64,000 bases of DNA from Sphingomonas koreensis (GCF_002797435.1 NZ_PGEN01000001.1:2168501-2232500); one strand, 5' to 3'; counted from the stretch's first letter, positions 8,970 through 16,987 are shown. The notes: generated by a model not told the origin, from the letters alone. Made by a program: numbers and translations.

Positions 8970-9638
8970 CTAGAGGCCGAACGCCCGGTCGAACGCGGCG
9001 GCGCCGGCGGCATCGAACGCGATCACCCGCCCCGGCCCCCGCCTCGCCCAGCCCTGGGCCAGCACATGCTGAAGGATCGCTGCGCCGAGCATACCGGCGA
9101 GATGGTTGCGCCGCTCGCTCCAGTCGAGACAGGTCCGGCACTCGGGCCGCCGCCCGTGCGCCGTCAGCGCCACCCCGAGCGTGTCGAGCCGGAGACGGCC
9201 GGACGCGGTGATCTGCGGCATGTCGCCTGCCGTCACCAAGCCGTCGGCCACGAAGCGCTCCGCCAGCCGGACCGCACGGTCGCCGGCGAGATGATCGTAG
9301 CAGACCCGTGCCTCGCGCATCGCCGCATCGCGCGGGCCCGGGCGCACGGGCTTGGCGCCGGTCCGTTCGGCGATCCCCATCAGCAGCTCGATCGCCGCGG
9401 CGACATCCCCGTCGTCGAGCCGGAAGTAGCGGTGGCGTCCCTGCCGCGCCGGGACGACCAGCCCGGCGTCGCTCAGCCGTGCCAGATGCCCCGAAGCCGT
9501 CGGCAGCGCGACGCCGGCGCATTGCGCAAGCTCGCTCACCGTCAGCGCTCGCCCATCCATCAGCGCGACCAGCATGTTCGCGCGCGCCGGATCGCCGATC
9601 AGCGCCGCGACGCGCGATATGGAGGGGCCGTCCTGCAT
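8970..9638 (-). CDS. ArsR-family transcriptional regulator
   Basis: This 222-residue protein has a winged helix in its first ~95 residues (ALTVSELAQCAGVALPTASGHLARLSDAGLVVPARQGRHRYFRL). A C-terminal region carries CRTCLDWSERRNHLAG, seen in a subgroup of ArsR-like regulators. That short Cys-X2-Cys could bind metal or sense redox, but this is inference. It is transcribed divergently from the NIPSNAP/ABM pair across a 66-base gap, so it may control them as well as its own unit. Confidence 0.85.
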   Translation of the reverse strand: MQDGPSISRVAALIGDPARANMLVALMDGRALTVSELAQCAGVALPTASGHLARLSDAGLVVPARQGRHRYFRLDDGDVAAAIELLMGIAERTGAKPVRPGPRDAAMREARVCYDHLAGDRAVRLAERFVADGLVTAGDMPQITASGRLRLDTLGVALTAHGRRPECRTCLDWSERRNHLAGMLGAAILQHVLAQGWARRGPGRVIAFDAAGAAAFDRAFGL

Positions 9639-9704
9639 AGTTCGGCCATAGCCGAAGCATTGGCGGCGAACAATCGGCTATCCGGCAGCGCAAGGAGGAC
9701 CCGC

Positions 9705-10010
9705 ATGATCACCTGCTTCATCCGCTACCAGATCGACCCGTTCCGCACCGATGCGTTCGAACAATATGCGCGGGGCTGGAACGATGCGATCCCGCGCTGC
9801 GGCGCTCGGCTCACCGGCTATTATGCCCCACACGAAGGATCGGCAACGACCGCATACGGCATCTACGACATCGCGGATCTCGCGGCCTACGAAGCGTATC
9901 GCGCGCGATTGCGCGACGACCCCGGGGCGCGCGACAATTTCGCCTTCGCACGCGACGAAGGGTTCATCCGGCGCGAGGACCGCATCTTCCTGCGCAAGGT
10001 GACGTCATGA
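9705..10010 (+). CDS. NIPSNAP-family protein
   Basis: This 101-residue protein begins MITCFIRYQIDPFRTDAFEQYA and continues GYYAPHEGSATTAYGIYDIADLAAYEAYR, the pattern of NIPSNAP ferredoxin-like small proteins. The start is chosen at the ATG 9 bases after AGGAGG. The open frame extends far upstream, but that part is antisense to the neighbouring genes. Its stop overlaps the start of the next gene (ATGA), so both are one operon. Confidence 0.85.
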   Translation: MITCFIRYQIDPFRTDAFEQYARGWNDAIPRCGARLTGYYAPHEGSATTAYGIYDIADLAAYEAYRARLRDDPGARDNFAFARDEGFIRREDRIFLRKVTS

Positions 10011-10354
10011 TTGCAGTCATCTTCGAATCGATGCCCGCTTCAGGGCAGGAGACAAGCTATCTCGATATCGCCGCGTCGCTGCGTGCCGATCTGGAGGCGA
10101 TCGACGGTTTCATCTCGGTCGAGCGCTACGAGAGCCTGACCACCCCCGGCAAGCTGCTCTCGCTCTCCTTCTTCCGCGACGAGGCCGCAATTGCCGAGTG
10201 GCGCAACCGCCCGAAGCACCGCGGCGCCCAAACCGCCGGACGCGACGGCGTGTTCAGCGACTATCGCGTCCGCATCGCCACCGTGATGCGCGACTATGGC
10301 CTGAACGATCGCGCCGAAGCCCCACCCGACAGCCGCGCCGTACACGCCGAATAG
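10007..10354 (+). CDS. Antibiotic biosynthesis monooxygenase (ABM) domain protein
   Basis: This 115-residue protein has the ABM ferredoxin-like fold signature, with FISVERYESLTTPGKLLSLSFFRDEAAIAEWRN followed by HRGAQTAGR and FSDYRVRIATVMRDY. Members are small heme-independent oxygenases or heme-degrading enzymes, and the substrate cannot be read here. It is translationally coupled to the NIPSNAP gene, a pairing that suggests joint action on a small metabolite or stress compound under the divergent ArsR regulator. Confidence 0.85.
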   Translation: MIAVIFESMPASGQETSYLDIAASLRADLEAIDGFISVERYESLTTPGKLLSLSFFRDEAAIAEWRNRPKHRGAQTAGRDGVFSDYRVRIATVMRDYGLNDRAEAPPDSRAVHAE

Positions 10355-10448
10355 GATCGGTCGAAATTCAGTTCAGGTCGAGGCGAGAAGGGTGATCGTC
10401 GAGCATCGAAGCGCAGAAGATCGCGCTTTCGACGGGTCCCAGAAAGAA

Positions 10449-10483
10449 GGGGCGGAAGCGGCCCCCCGGCACGCTCCCGCCCC
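10449..10483 (-). terminator. Hairpin terminator between ABM gene and fliA
   Basis: GGGGCGGAAGCG (10449-10460) pairs with CGCTCCCGCCCC (10472-10483) with one mismatch. On the minus strand it is followed by TTCTTTCT, suiting a terminator for the flhA-fliA unit. On the plus strand it lies after the ABM gene, so it may serve both directions. Confidence 0.5.
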
Positions 10484-10523
10484 TGCCCCCTATGCGGATA
10501 CGGGCCCCCCGGCACCGCATCCG

Positions 10524-11267
10524 TCATCCCAGACGCCGCATCAGCCCTTTCTTGAGCCGGTCATGCGCGCTCTTCTTGATCTGACAGACGCGCGCGGCAC
10601 CCACGCCGAGCACCTGTCCGATCTCCTCGAGGTTAAGCTCCTCGACATAGTATAGCTGGATCACCAGCTGTTCCTTCTCGGGCAGCTCGGAAATTGTTGC
10701 GATCAGCGCCTCGCGTTGATCGGCGTCGGCGAGTTGGTCGAATGCCGAGGGTTCGTCGGACATGAACCAGGGGCCTTCGTCCGAATAGACTTCGTCGATC
10801 GAATCGAAGCGCACCGCCTCCGCGCTGGCATAGTCGCTGCGCAGCTTCTCGATCGTGACGCCAAGGCGTGACGCGACCGCGGCCTCGTCGGGCCGCTTGC
10901 CATGCTCGTCGGTCAGCGCCGCGATCGCGTCATTGTAGACGCGCCGCCGCTTCATCGCGCCGCGCGTGATCGTCGCCTGGCGCCGCAGCTCGTCGATCAT
11001 CGCGCCGCGGACCCGCGTCTGCAGATACTGGTCGAAGCTGACGAGACCGCGATCCTCGAAGCTCGCCGCTGCCTCGACCAGTGCGACAAGGCCGATCTGC
11101 ACCAGATCCTCGACGTCGATCAGGCTGCTCATCGATCCATGGACGTGCCAGGCGAGCCGGCGGACCAGTGGCATATGCTTGCGCACGAGGCCGTCCATGT
11201 CGCGCTTCGTTTCGCCGGTGCGGCCATAGGTCAGCGCGAATTCGTTGGGAGAGGGCTGGAAGCTCAT
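10524..11267 (-). CDS. fliA: Flagellar sigma factor FliA (sigma-28)
   Basis: This 247-residue protein is a sigma-70-family factor of FliA type. Region 2 reads HMPLVRRLAWHVHG...IDVEDLVQIGLVALVEAAASF. Region 3 has VRGAMIDELRR, and region 4 has LPEKEQLVIQLYYVEELNLEEIGQVLGVGAARVCQIKKSAHDRLK. It directs late flagellar genes, here probably flagellin and flgM. Its ATG overlaps the flhA stop (ATGA), and its anti-sigma FlgM is encoded upstream in the same unit. Confidence 0.96.
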   Translation of the reverse strand: MSFQPSPNEFALTYGRTGETKRDMDGLVRKHMPLVRRLAWHVHGSMSSLIDVEDLVQIGLVALVEAAASFEDRGLVSFDQYLQTRVRGAMIDELRRQATITRGAMKRRRVYNDAIAALTDEHGKRPDEAAVASRLGVTIEKLRSDYASAEAVRFDSIDEVYSDEGPWFMSDEPSAFDQLADADQREALIATISELPEKEQLVIQLYYVEELNLEEIGQVLGVGAARVCQIKKSAHDRLKKGLMRRLG

Positions 11268-13354
11268 GCGGGCAGCGCCTCCGGCGCACCGATGACGGCG
11301 ACGACTTCGACCGACTTGTCCTCAGGCACTTCGAAGAAGCTCATCACGGGGGTATCCGGGAGACAGGTTCTGACCAGCTTGCGGATCGCGATGCGGATCG
11401 AGGGCTGGACGACCAGGGCGAAGGGCTTGGCTTCGGCGACCAGCGGCTGGGCGGCGCGCTGGAGCGCGTCGACGATGCGGCGGCCGAGATCGGGTTCGAT
11501 GGTGTGGCGCTTGGCGGGGTCGGAACGGATCGCCTGACCCAGCAGCGCCTCGAGCTGGCCTTCCAGCGTCATCACGCGCAGCGGCTCGCGCACACCGCAC
11601 AGCCGCTGGATGATCAGCGGGCCGAGCTCCGGGCGGATCGTCTCGATGATCTCGTCGGCGTCGAGCGTCTTCTGCGCCGCCATGGCGATTGCCGCGGCGA
11701 TGCGGCGGAATTCCTTGAGCGGGATATTCTCGGCGAGCAACCCGCGCAGCACCTGAGTCAGCGTCGTGATCGGCAGCGGGTTGGGCGAGAGCGAGGAAAC
11801 CAGCTGCGCCGCGCGCTCGCGCAGGCCGTCGAGCAGCGCCTGCACCTCGTCCGGGCCGAGCAGGTCGGCGGCGTTGGTGATCAGCGCCTGGTTGAGGTGC
11901 GTCGCCATCACGGTGCCCGGATCGACCACCAGCCAGCCCTGGCCGGTCGCCGCATCGGCATCGGCGGACGAGATCCACATCGCATCGAGTCCGAAGGTCG
12001 GGTCCTTGACCGGCTTGCCGTTGAGAGTGCCGACCGCTTGCCCCGTGTCGAGCGCCAGCACCTCGTCGGGCGAGACGCTGTCCTCGCCGATCACCACGCC
12101 GCCGACGACGATGCGATAGGTGAACGGCCCCATGTTGATGTCGTCGCGCACGCGCACCTGCGGCACCACGAAGCCAAGCTCCTTCGAAAGCTGGCGGCGC
12201 ACCCCGGTGATCCGCCCCATCAGCGATCCGCCGCGGCGCTCGTCGATCAGCGGCACCAGGCCATAGCCGATGTCGATCATCACCTGCATGTTGTCGGTCA
12301 CCTCGTCCCAGCCGATCTTCGACGGGTCGGCAGGTTCGGCATCGATCGTTTCAACCGGCGCAGGCGGGCGCTTGCTCGCCTGGTACATCTTCCAGGCCAT
12401 GAAGCCGGAGCCGGCCGCAGCGGGCAGGATGATGAAGGCGGGCATGCCGGGCAACAGGCCGAGCAGGCCGACGATGACCGCGACCGGGGTCCAGGTCTTG
12501 TGGCTGCCGAACTGGCTGCCGATCTGATCGGTCAGGCCCTGTTCCTTGTTCGCGCTGACGCGGGTGACGATTGCGGCGGCAGCGATCGACAGCAGCAGCG
12601 CGGGCAGCTGCGCGACCAGCGCATCGCCGATCGCCAGCAGCACATAGGTCTGCGCCGCCTCGCCGATCGTCAGACCATGGCTGACCGGGCCGAGGATCAG
12701 GCCGCCGATGATGTTGATGAACAGGATCAGCAGGCCGGCGATCGCGTCGCCCTTCACGAACTTGGACGAACCGTCCATCGCGCCGTAGAAGTCGGCCTCC
12801 GTCGCCACCTCGACGCGGCGCGCCTTGGCCTCGTCCGGGGTGATCAGGCCGGCGTTCAGGTCGGCGTCGATCGCCATCTGCTTGCCGGGCAAGGCATCGA
12901 GGGTGAAGCGTGCCGACACTTCGGACACGCGGCCCGCGCCCTTGGTCACCACGATCATGTTGATGATGATCAGGATCGCGAACACGAACAGGCCGACGAC
13001 ATAGTCGCCGCCGATCATGAAGGTGCCGAACGCCTCGATCACATGGCCGGCGGCGGCCTCGCCCTCATGCCCGTGACCCAGCACCACGCGCGTCGATGCG
13101 ACGTTGAGGCCCAGCCGGAACAGGGTCGCGAACAGCAGCACGGTCGGGAAGGCGGAGAAGTCGAGCGGCTTCTGCGCGTTGAGCGCGACCATCAGCACAG
13201 CAAGGCTGATGACGATGTTCATGATGAAGAAGGCGTCGAGCAGGAAGGTCGGCACCGGCACGACCATCATCGCGACGAGCACGAGGATGGCGACGGGCAG
13301 GGCGAAGCTCTTCAGCGCGGGGCCGATGCCCCCCTTGAGTGCAAGTGCGTTCAC
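11264..13354 (-). CDS. flhA: Flagellar export gate protein FlhA
   Basis: FlhA is the membrane export-gate subunit and docking platform for chaperone-substrate complexes. The 696-residue protein has about eight membrane segments in the first ~330 residues. The FHIPEP-family signature RVSEVSARFTLDALPGKQMAIDADLNAG lies between them, and a large cytoplasmic domain follows. The chosen start is GTG at 13354, five bases after the preceding gene. Unlike many polar-flagellum clusters, fliA follows directly with no flhF or flhG between. Confidence 0.97.
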   Translation of the reverse strand: MNALALKGGIGPALKSFALPVAILVLVAMMVVPVPTFLLDAFFIMNIVISLAVLMVALNAQKPLDFSAFPTVLLFATLFRLGLNVASTRVVLGHGHEGEAAAGHVIEAFGTFMIGGDYVVGLFVFAILIIINMIVVTKGAGRVSEVSARFTLDALPGKQMAIDADLNAGLITPDEAKARRVEVATEADFYGAMDGSSKFVKGDAIAGLLILFINIIGGLILGPVSHGLTIGEAAQTYVLLAIGDALVAQLPALLLSIAAAAIVTRVSANKEQGLTDQIGSQFGSHKTWTPVAVIVGLLGLLPGMPAFIILPAAAGSGFMAWKMYQASKRPPAPVETIDAEPADPSKIGWDEVTDNMQVMIDIGYGLVPLIDERRGGSLMGRITGVRRQLSKELGFVVPQVRVRDDINMGPFTYRIVVGGVVIGEDSVSPDEVLALDTGQAVGTLNGKPVKDPTFGLDAMWISSADADAATGQGWLVVDPGTVMATHLNQALITNAADLLGPDEVQALLDGLRERAAQLVSSLSPNPLPITTLTQVLRGLLAENIPLKEFRRIAAAIAMAAQKTLDADEIIETIRPELGPLIIQRLCGVREPLRVMTLEGQLEALLGQAIRSDPAKRHTIEPDLGRRIVDALQRAAQPLVAEAKPFALVVQPSIRIAIRKLVRTCLPDTPVMSFFEVPEDKSVEVVAVIGAPEALPA

Positions 13355-13359
13355 GCGGA

Positions 13360-14229
13360 TTACGCTCCCAGTCTCGCGAGCATCATATAGGCAAGCTTGG
13401 CGGTCTCAGGCGTCGGCCGCAGGGGGTTCACCCCGCGCGTCTCGGTCCCGCGTCCGGCGGCCTGCAGCCGGTCGAGCGTGGCCAGCCAATTGCGGTCCTG
13501 GCCGATAGCGTCGTTGCCCAGCACAACTTCGGCATCGGGGCCCAGCGACTGGACGAGCTGCTGGAACTTCGCATCGAGCTGGCCGGAAGGAAGTCCGGTC
13601 GCGCCCGCCGAGGCGGCACCCTTGTCGAGCTTGCCTGCGAAGCGCTCATAGATCTGGCCGAGCGAGCGCGGTGCGCCGTTCGACGCGTAGAACACGCTGC
13701 GGTTGGCGCGCGCCGCGGCCGGGAACAGGTTCGCCCCCGGCTGGCCGGGGTTGGCGTCCATCGCGCGCAGGAATTTCCGCGCGCCGCCGATGCCGAGGAA
13801 ATGCGCCATATAGAGATCGGTCCCGGTCGCCTCGCGGCCGAGCGAGCTCTCGAGGCTGTCCTTGTTGTCGCTGGCATGTTCGGCGGCCATCAGCGACGCC
13901 GCCTGCGGATCGTTGCGCATCGACAGGATCGCCTGGCGCATGGCGGGGTCGCCGACGACGAAGCGGCCGCTGGCGGTGCGGCGGATGCTGTCCGACGCCC
14001 AGCCCATGCCGTGCTTGTCGCCATGTTCCTTGACCACGCCGAGCCAGCTTTGCTCGATGAACTGGTAGAGGCCGGTGGCGCTCGAGGTGCGTGCGCGCGC
14101 ATTGCTGCGCATCCCGCTTTCGACCTGCGCCTGGCCGAGCAGATAGTTGAAGTCGATACCGGTCTTCTGGCTGGCCGTTGCGATCGCCGTGGTGACGTTC
14201 GCCTTGGCTCCGATCGAAGGAATGCTCAT
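13360..14229 (-). CDS. Lytic transglycosylase-like protein, flagellar locus
   Basis: This 289-residue protein has a soluble lytic transglycosylase-like core at about 15-130. It contains DFNYLLGQAQVESGMRSNARARTSSATGLYQFIEQSW, with the glutamate of VESG as probable catalytic acid, and later YMAHFLGIGGARKFL. It likely opens peptidoglycan for the growing rod, complementing the FlgJ in this window, which lacks a muramidase domain. The start MSIPSIGAKANV at 14229 is preferred over an upstream extension that would run into an inverted repeat. It sits directly before flhA. Confidence 0.85.
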   Translation of the reverse strand: MSIPSIGAKANVTTAIATASQKTGIDFNYLLGQAQVESGMRSNARARTSSATGLYQFIEQSWLGVVKEHGDKHGMGWASDSIRRTASGRFVVGDPAMRQAILSMRNDPQAASLMAAEHASDNKDSLESSLGREATGTDLYMAHFLGIGGARKFLRAMDANPGQPGANLFPAAARANRSVFYASNGAPRSLGQIYERFAGKLDKGAASAGATGLPSGQLDAKFQQLVQSLGPDAEVVLGNDAIGQDRNWLATLDRLQAAGRGTETRGVNPLRPTPETAKLAYMMLARLGA

Positions 14230-14296
14230 CGGCTCTTGCTCTTCTTCCCCTGAGTGCAGGAAGATCAGCAAGAGGCGTGCCATTTTTTCTGGGAGG

Positions 14297-14378
14297 GCCG
14301 CTCCAGCGCGCTCCCCCACCCGGCCACCCAGCGAAGCTACCCTATGGGTCGCCGGGTGGGGGAGCGGGCTGGAGCGGC
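14297..14378. repeat. Long imperfect inverted repeat (28-base arms)
   Basis: Arms at 14297-14324 and 14351-14378 are complementary at 27 of 28 positions. A further short inner stem lies in the 26-base loop. It lies between flgN and the transglycosylase gene of the leftward unit. No T-run follows on the minus strand, so it is not a simple terminator. It could be a REP-like intergenic element or an mRNA-stabilising or processing hairpin. Confidence 0.75.
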
Positions 14379-14401
14379 ACGCGTCGCGTCAGCGGCGCCA
14401 A

Positions 14402-14722
14402 TCAGGCAAAGCTTCCGGCAATTCCGGGCCGGTAGGACGGCAAATTGTTGCCGGTCAGCGTCTGCAGCCGCCGCCGCACATTGGCAGCCATCAGGTTGAC
14501 GTAGATGCGGCAGGTCTCGTTGAGGCGGTGCGCCTCCTCGGCCAGCGCCTTGAGCTCGGGCGAGAGCGCAGGATCATCGTCGTTCGCGGCCCCCACCGCG
14601 TCGATGCCGATCAGCTTCTCGCGCGTCGCGCGTTCGAGCGCGGCGACGTCATTCGCCTTCAATGCGTCGATTTCGGCGTGCAGCGCATCGATCACACGAA
14701 CCAGGGCGTCACGCCTTGTCAT
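14402..14722 (-). CDS. flgN: FlgN-like flagellar export chaperone
   Basis: This 106-residue, mostly helical protein starts MTRRDALVRVIDALHAEIDALKANDVAALERATREK and ends NLPSYRPGIAGSFA. Size and helical pattern fit FlgN, the chaperone of hook-filament junction proteins FlgK and FlgL. The ATG at 14722 overlaps the end of flgM by 14 bases. Assignment is mainly by position after flgM and by pattern, as FlgN sequences diverge strongly. Confidence 0.75.
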   Translation of the reverse strand: MTRRDALVRVIDALHAEIDALKANDVAALERATREKLIGIDAVGAANDDDPALSPELKALAEEAHRLNETCRIYVNLMAANVRRRLQTLTGNNLPSYRPGIAGSFA

Positions 14723-14996
14723 GCGGGTTCCACTGAAGCTTGAGCGCGAGCAGCCGGTCCGCGACGGTCGAAGGAACCAGCGGGAACTTGCCCTCGGCGA
14801 TCGCCTTCTTGATCCGCGCGACGCGCTCGGCATCCACCGGCACGCTTGCAGCGGCAGCCTGGGTGATCGAGGCGGCGGTGCTGGTCTGGGCAGCCTGCGT
14901 CACACCTTCCGCCGCCTTCACAGGCGCGGCCGGGGCTACCGGCGTCAGGCGCCGGTCGGCAATTGATGCAGGCTTGAAGCCGACTGGATCAACCAT
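14709..14996 (-). CDS. flgM: Anti-sigma-28 factor FlgM
   Basis: FlgM holds FliA inactive until it is exported through the finished hook. The 95-residue protein has a disordered Ala/Pro/Thr-rich N-terminal half. The conserved C-terminal FliA-binding segment is VDAERVARIKKAIAEGKFPLVPSTVADRLLAL. A sigma-28-type promoter lies just upstream, which would give the known autoregulatory loop. It overlaps flgN and follows flgA by 67 bases. Confidence 0.92.
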   Translation of the reverse strand: MVDPVGFKPASIADRRLTPVAPAAPVKAAEGVTQAAQTSTAASITQAAAASVPVDAERVARIKKAIAEGKFPLVPSTVADRLLALKLQWNPHDKA

Positions 14997-15028
14997 GTCT
15001 GCAACCCTTTATTCTGCGGACATACGCA

Positions 15029-15056
15029 AGAACGGCAGCACGCGCGGAAGCTTTAG
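15029..15056 (-). promoter_or_regulatory. Sigma-28 (FliA) promoter of flgM
   Basis: On the minus strand, CTAAA (15056-15052) and GCCGTTCT (15036-15029) are separated by exactly 15 bases, matching the FliA promoter layout. It lies in the 67-base gap between flgA and flgM, a place where flgM of other bacteria has its own FliA-dependent promoter. Confidence 0.65.
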
Positions 15057-15063
15057 CAAAAAA

Positions 15064-15585
15064 TCATTCGCCGAATCCGGGCAGCCGCGCACGCCCCGGT
15101 TCCAGCGCGATCGCGGCGACCGGCGGCCGCTTGTCGTCGACCTTCACCAGGACCCGCGCGCCCGCGGCCGCATCGGCCATCGCCAGCCCCTCGCGGCTGA
15201 TCGAGAAGCCGGCGGCGCCCGCCTCGATCAGTACCGGATCGCCGCGTTTGATCACCGTCGCCGGCTTGACCACTGCAGGCGCAGGCATCGCCGCCACGAC
15301 CGGAGCGGCGGGCCTGGGCAGCGCGTTGACCGGCACGAACACCCGCCATTGCTGCGGTCCCTGACAGCGGATCACCACCGCATCCTCCGCGGCCGAGCGC
15401 CAGCTCAGCTGGGGAGCGTCGCACGCGGCGAGCCTCAGGCGCTTGTCCACCGGCGCACGTGCGCCGCCTTCCATGCCGATCGGCGCCCCAGCGAATTGCT
15501 CGACCAGCCGGTCGAGCGTGTCGGTGGACTGGAATGCGGCCGGGCCTGTGCTTGCCGCCAATGCGGACAGGAGAATGACGATCAT
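15064..15585 (-). CDS. flgA: Flagellar P-ring assembly chaperone FlgA
   Basis: FlgA is the periplasmic chaperone that guides FlgI into the P ring. The 173-residue protein starts MIVILLSALAASTG, a Sec signal, after the ribosome site GGAGG. The C-terminal SAF-like domain has VVKPATVIKRGDPVLIEAGAAGFSISREGLAMADAAAGARVLVKVDDKRPPVAAI. A longer frame from 15618 would add residues before the signal and is disfavoured. It follows the motB-like gene by 13 bases. Confidence 0.9.
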   Translation of the reverse strand: MIVILLSALAASTGPAAFQSTDTLDRLVEQFAGAPIGMEGGARAPVDKRLRLAACDAPQLSWRSAAEDAVVIRCQGPQQWRVFVPVNALPRPAAPVVAAMPAPAVVKPATVIKRGDPVLIEAGAAGFSISREGLAMADAAAGARVLVKVDDKRPPVAAIALEPGRARLPGFGE

Positions 15586-15598
15586 CTTTGCCTCCGGT

Positions 15599-16117
15599 TC
15601 AATTGCTGGCGCCGGCAAAGCCGACGGAAAGAGTGACCGCCCGGCGCTTGCCGGGGTCGGTCAGAATGACGATGCGATCGGGCGACGCCGCGCCGCTGCG
15701 CACCAGCGCTGCGGCAACGGCGCGCGCGCGATCGGCGGCGAGGATCGCGGCGCTGCCGGTCGCGGCATCCACGTCGCGCGCGCCATCGGTCGATCCGGTG
15801 ATGGTGATGCGCGTCCGCGAATCGCGCGCGGCATCGCGGGCCCACAGGATCGCGCCGCGCGGATCGGCAACGGCCACCCCCTCGGCAAATCCCTCGACCC
15901 GCGCCATCGCGACAGCCATCGGCGCGGGCGCGCTATCCTCGATCCCGAAGCCTGCGCGCAGCCCGGCGAGCAGCGTCTCGCGATCCAGCTCGCGATTGGC
16001 CTGGAGCAGCACGAAGAAGCCGACCAGCAGCAGCGCGAGGTCGGCAAGCGTGATCAGCCACACCGATCGTGCGGGCGCGATCTCGTCCCACATGTCGGCG
16101 GAAAGGCGGGCGCTCAT
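15599..16117 (-). CDS. Short MotB/OmpA-like motor protein
   Basis: This 172-residue protein has one membrane segment (about 20-40, LITLADLALLLVGFFVLLQA). An aspartate at about residue 26 sits where MotB carries its proton-binding Asp. A degenerate OmpA-like domain follows, with ITGSTDGARDVD and ILAADRARAVAAALV. It is clearly shorter than typical MotB and lacks a complete peptidoglycan-binding motif. It overlaps the motA-like gene by four bases, supporting a stator pair. Whether it anchors as a normal stator is uncertain. Confidence 0.75.
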   Translation of the reverse strand: MSARLSADMWDEIAPARSVWLITLADLALLLVGFFVLLQANRELDRETLLAGLRAGFGIEDSAPAPMAVAMARVEGFAEGVAVADPRGAILWARDAARDSRTRITITGSTDGARDVDAATGSAAILAADRARAVAAALVRSGAASPDRIVILTDPGKRRAVTLSVGFAGASN

Positions 16118-16806
16118 GCCGCAATCTCCCGCTTGCGCGCGCGCTCGAGCGTCGCGAGATGCGCGAGCGGCGCGGCGAGCCGCAGCCGCTCGGTCGCCTC
16201 GGCACGCGCGAGCCGCTTGAGCCGGGACGCAACCGGCATCGCGATCAGGTTGGCGACCAGCGCGCCATAGAGCGTTGCGAGCAGCGCGACAGCCATCGCC
16301 GCGCCGATCGTCACGGGATCCTGCATCGATGCAAACATCTGGACGAGGCCCAGGATCGTGCCGATCAGCCCCATCGCCGGCGCCGCCTCGGCCGCACCGG
16401 TCCACACCTCGATCGCGGCGCGATGGCGCTCGGCACGCGCGGTTACGCGATCGCAGACCAGCCGCTCGACCTGCTCGGGCGACGCACCGTCGACTGCGGC
16501 CTCGATCGCCGCCGCCATGTCGGGATCCGCGATCACCGCGCGGTCGAGCGAGAACAGGCCATGGCGATGCGCGATCCGCTCCTGCGCCGCGATCTGGCCG
16601 AGCAGCACATCGGCGCTGAACGGCCGCCGCCACAGCACCGTCAATGCCGCCAACGCCCGTCCGACATCGGCAAGCCGATTGCGCAGCACCATGGCGAGCG
16701 CGGTGCCACCCAGCACGATCCCGATCGCCACCGGATCGAGAAAGGTGCCGGGGACGAGCGCCGTCGCGGCTGTGGTGGCGGGTTGGGAGATCGCGGCCAT
16801 GTTCAT
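16114..16806 (-). CDS. motA: MotA/TolQ/ExbB-family motor protein
   Basis: This 230-residue membrane protein has a hydrophobic segment near the N-terminus (FLDPVAIGIVLGGTALAMVL). The C-terminal MotA signature is AAPAMGLIGTILGLVQMFASMQDP followed by AMAVALLATLYGALVANLIAMPVASRL. It is probably the proton-channel stator subunit paired with the next gene. The start at 16806 (MNM) or 16800 is uncertain: a sigma-54 element ends only about a dozen bases upstream, which would leave almost no leader. Confidence 0.85.
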   Translation of the reverse strand: MNMAAISQPATTAATALVPGTFLDPVAIGIVLGGTALAMVLRNRLADVGRALAALTVLWRRPFSADVLLGQIAAQERIAHRHGLFSLDRAVIADPDMAAAIEAAVDGASPEQVERLVCDRVTARAERHRAAIEVWTGAAEAAPAMGLIGTILGLVQMFASMQDPVTIGAAMAVALLATLYGALVANLIAMPVASRLKRLARAEATERLRLAAPLAHLATLERARKREIAA

Positions 16807-16817
16807 GCGCGATTCTT

Positions 16818-16833
16818 TGCAAGCCCCGGGCCA
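16818..16833 (-). promoter_or_regulatory. Sigma-54 promoter facing the motA-flgA-flhA-fliA unit
   Basis: On the minus strand the sequence TGGCCCGGGGCTTGCA matches the sigma-54 layout TGGCACG-N4-TTGCA with one change. The expected transcription start would fall close to 16807, right at the annotated motA start, which leaves almost no leader. Either the start codon is wrong or the match is fortuitous. Confidence 0.45.
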
Positions 16834-16896
16834 ATTGCCCTTCCTGCCTGCGTGCAAGGGCCGTGCGCACGGCTGGGCAGCAGCGACCGGCAAAAC

Positions 16897-16934
16897 CGGC
16901 AAAAACCATTGCCGCCCCCGGCAACATCTTGCCG
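16897..16934. promoter_or_regulatory. Paired palindromes, candidate enhancer for the flagellar sigma-54 activator
   Basis: Two palindromes lie side by side: CGGCAAAAACCATTGCCG (16897-16914) and CGGCAACATCTTGCCG (16919-16934). More CCGGCAA half-sites flank them at 16888-16894 and about 16951. They sit roughly 80-130 bases from both the leftward and rightward sigma-54 promoters, the usual enhancer distance, so they are likely activator-binding sites shared by the two operons. Confidence 0.6.
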
Positions 16935-16987
16935 CCCTCTTCGCATTTCCCGGCAATCCGGACGATTTCAGCCCCGAACCCGGAAAC

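Noticed and set aside
8367..9704. N-terminal extension of the NIPSNAP frame.
   Set aside because: It overlaps three genes on the other strand and has no protein-like character. The ATG at 9705 follows AGGAGG.
11081..13390. A 769-codon plus-strand frame opposite flhA.
   Set aside because: It is a His/Arg/Gln-rich shadow. The minus strand encodes unmistakable FlhA.
14230..14319. Longer start of the flagellar transglycosylase.
   Set aside because: The extra residues are not conserved-looking and run into the inverted repeat. The internal ATG at 14229 gives a normal start.
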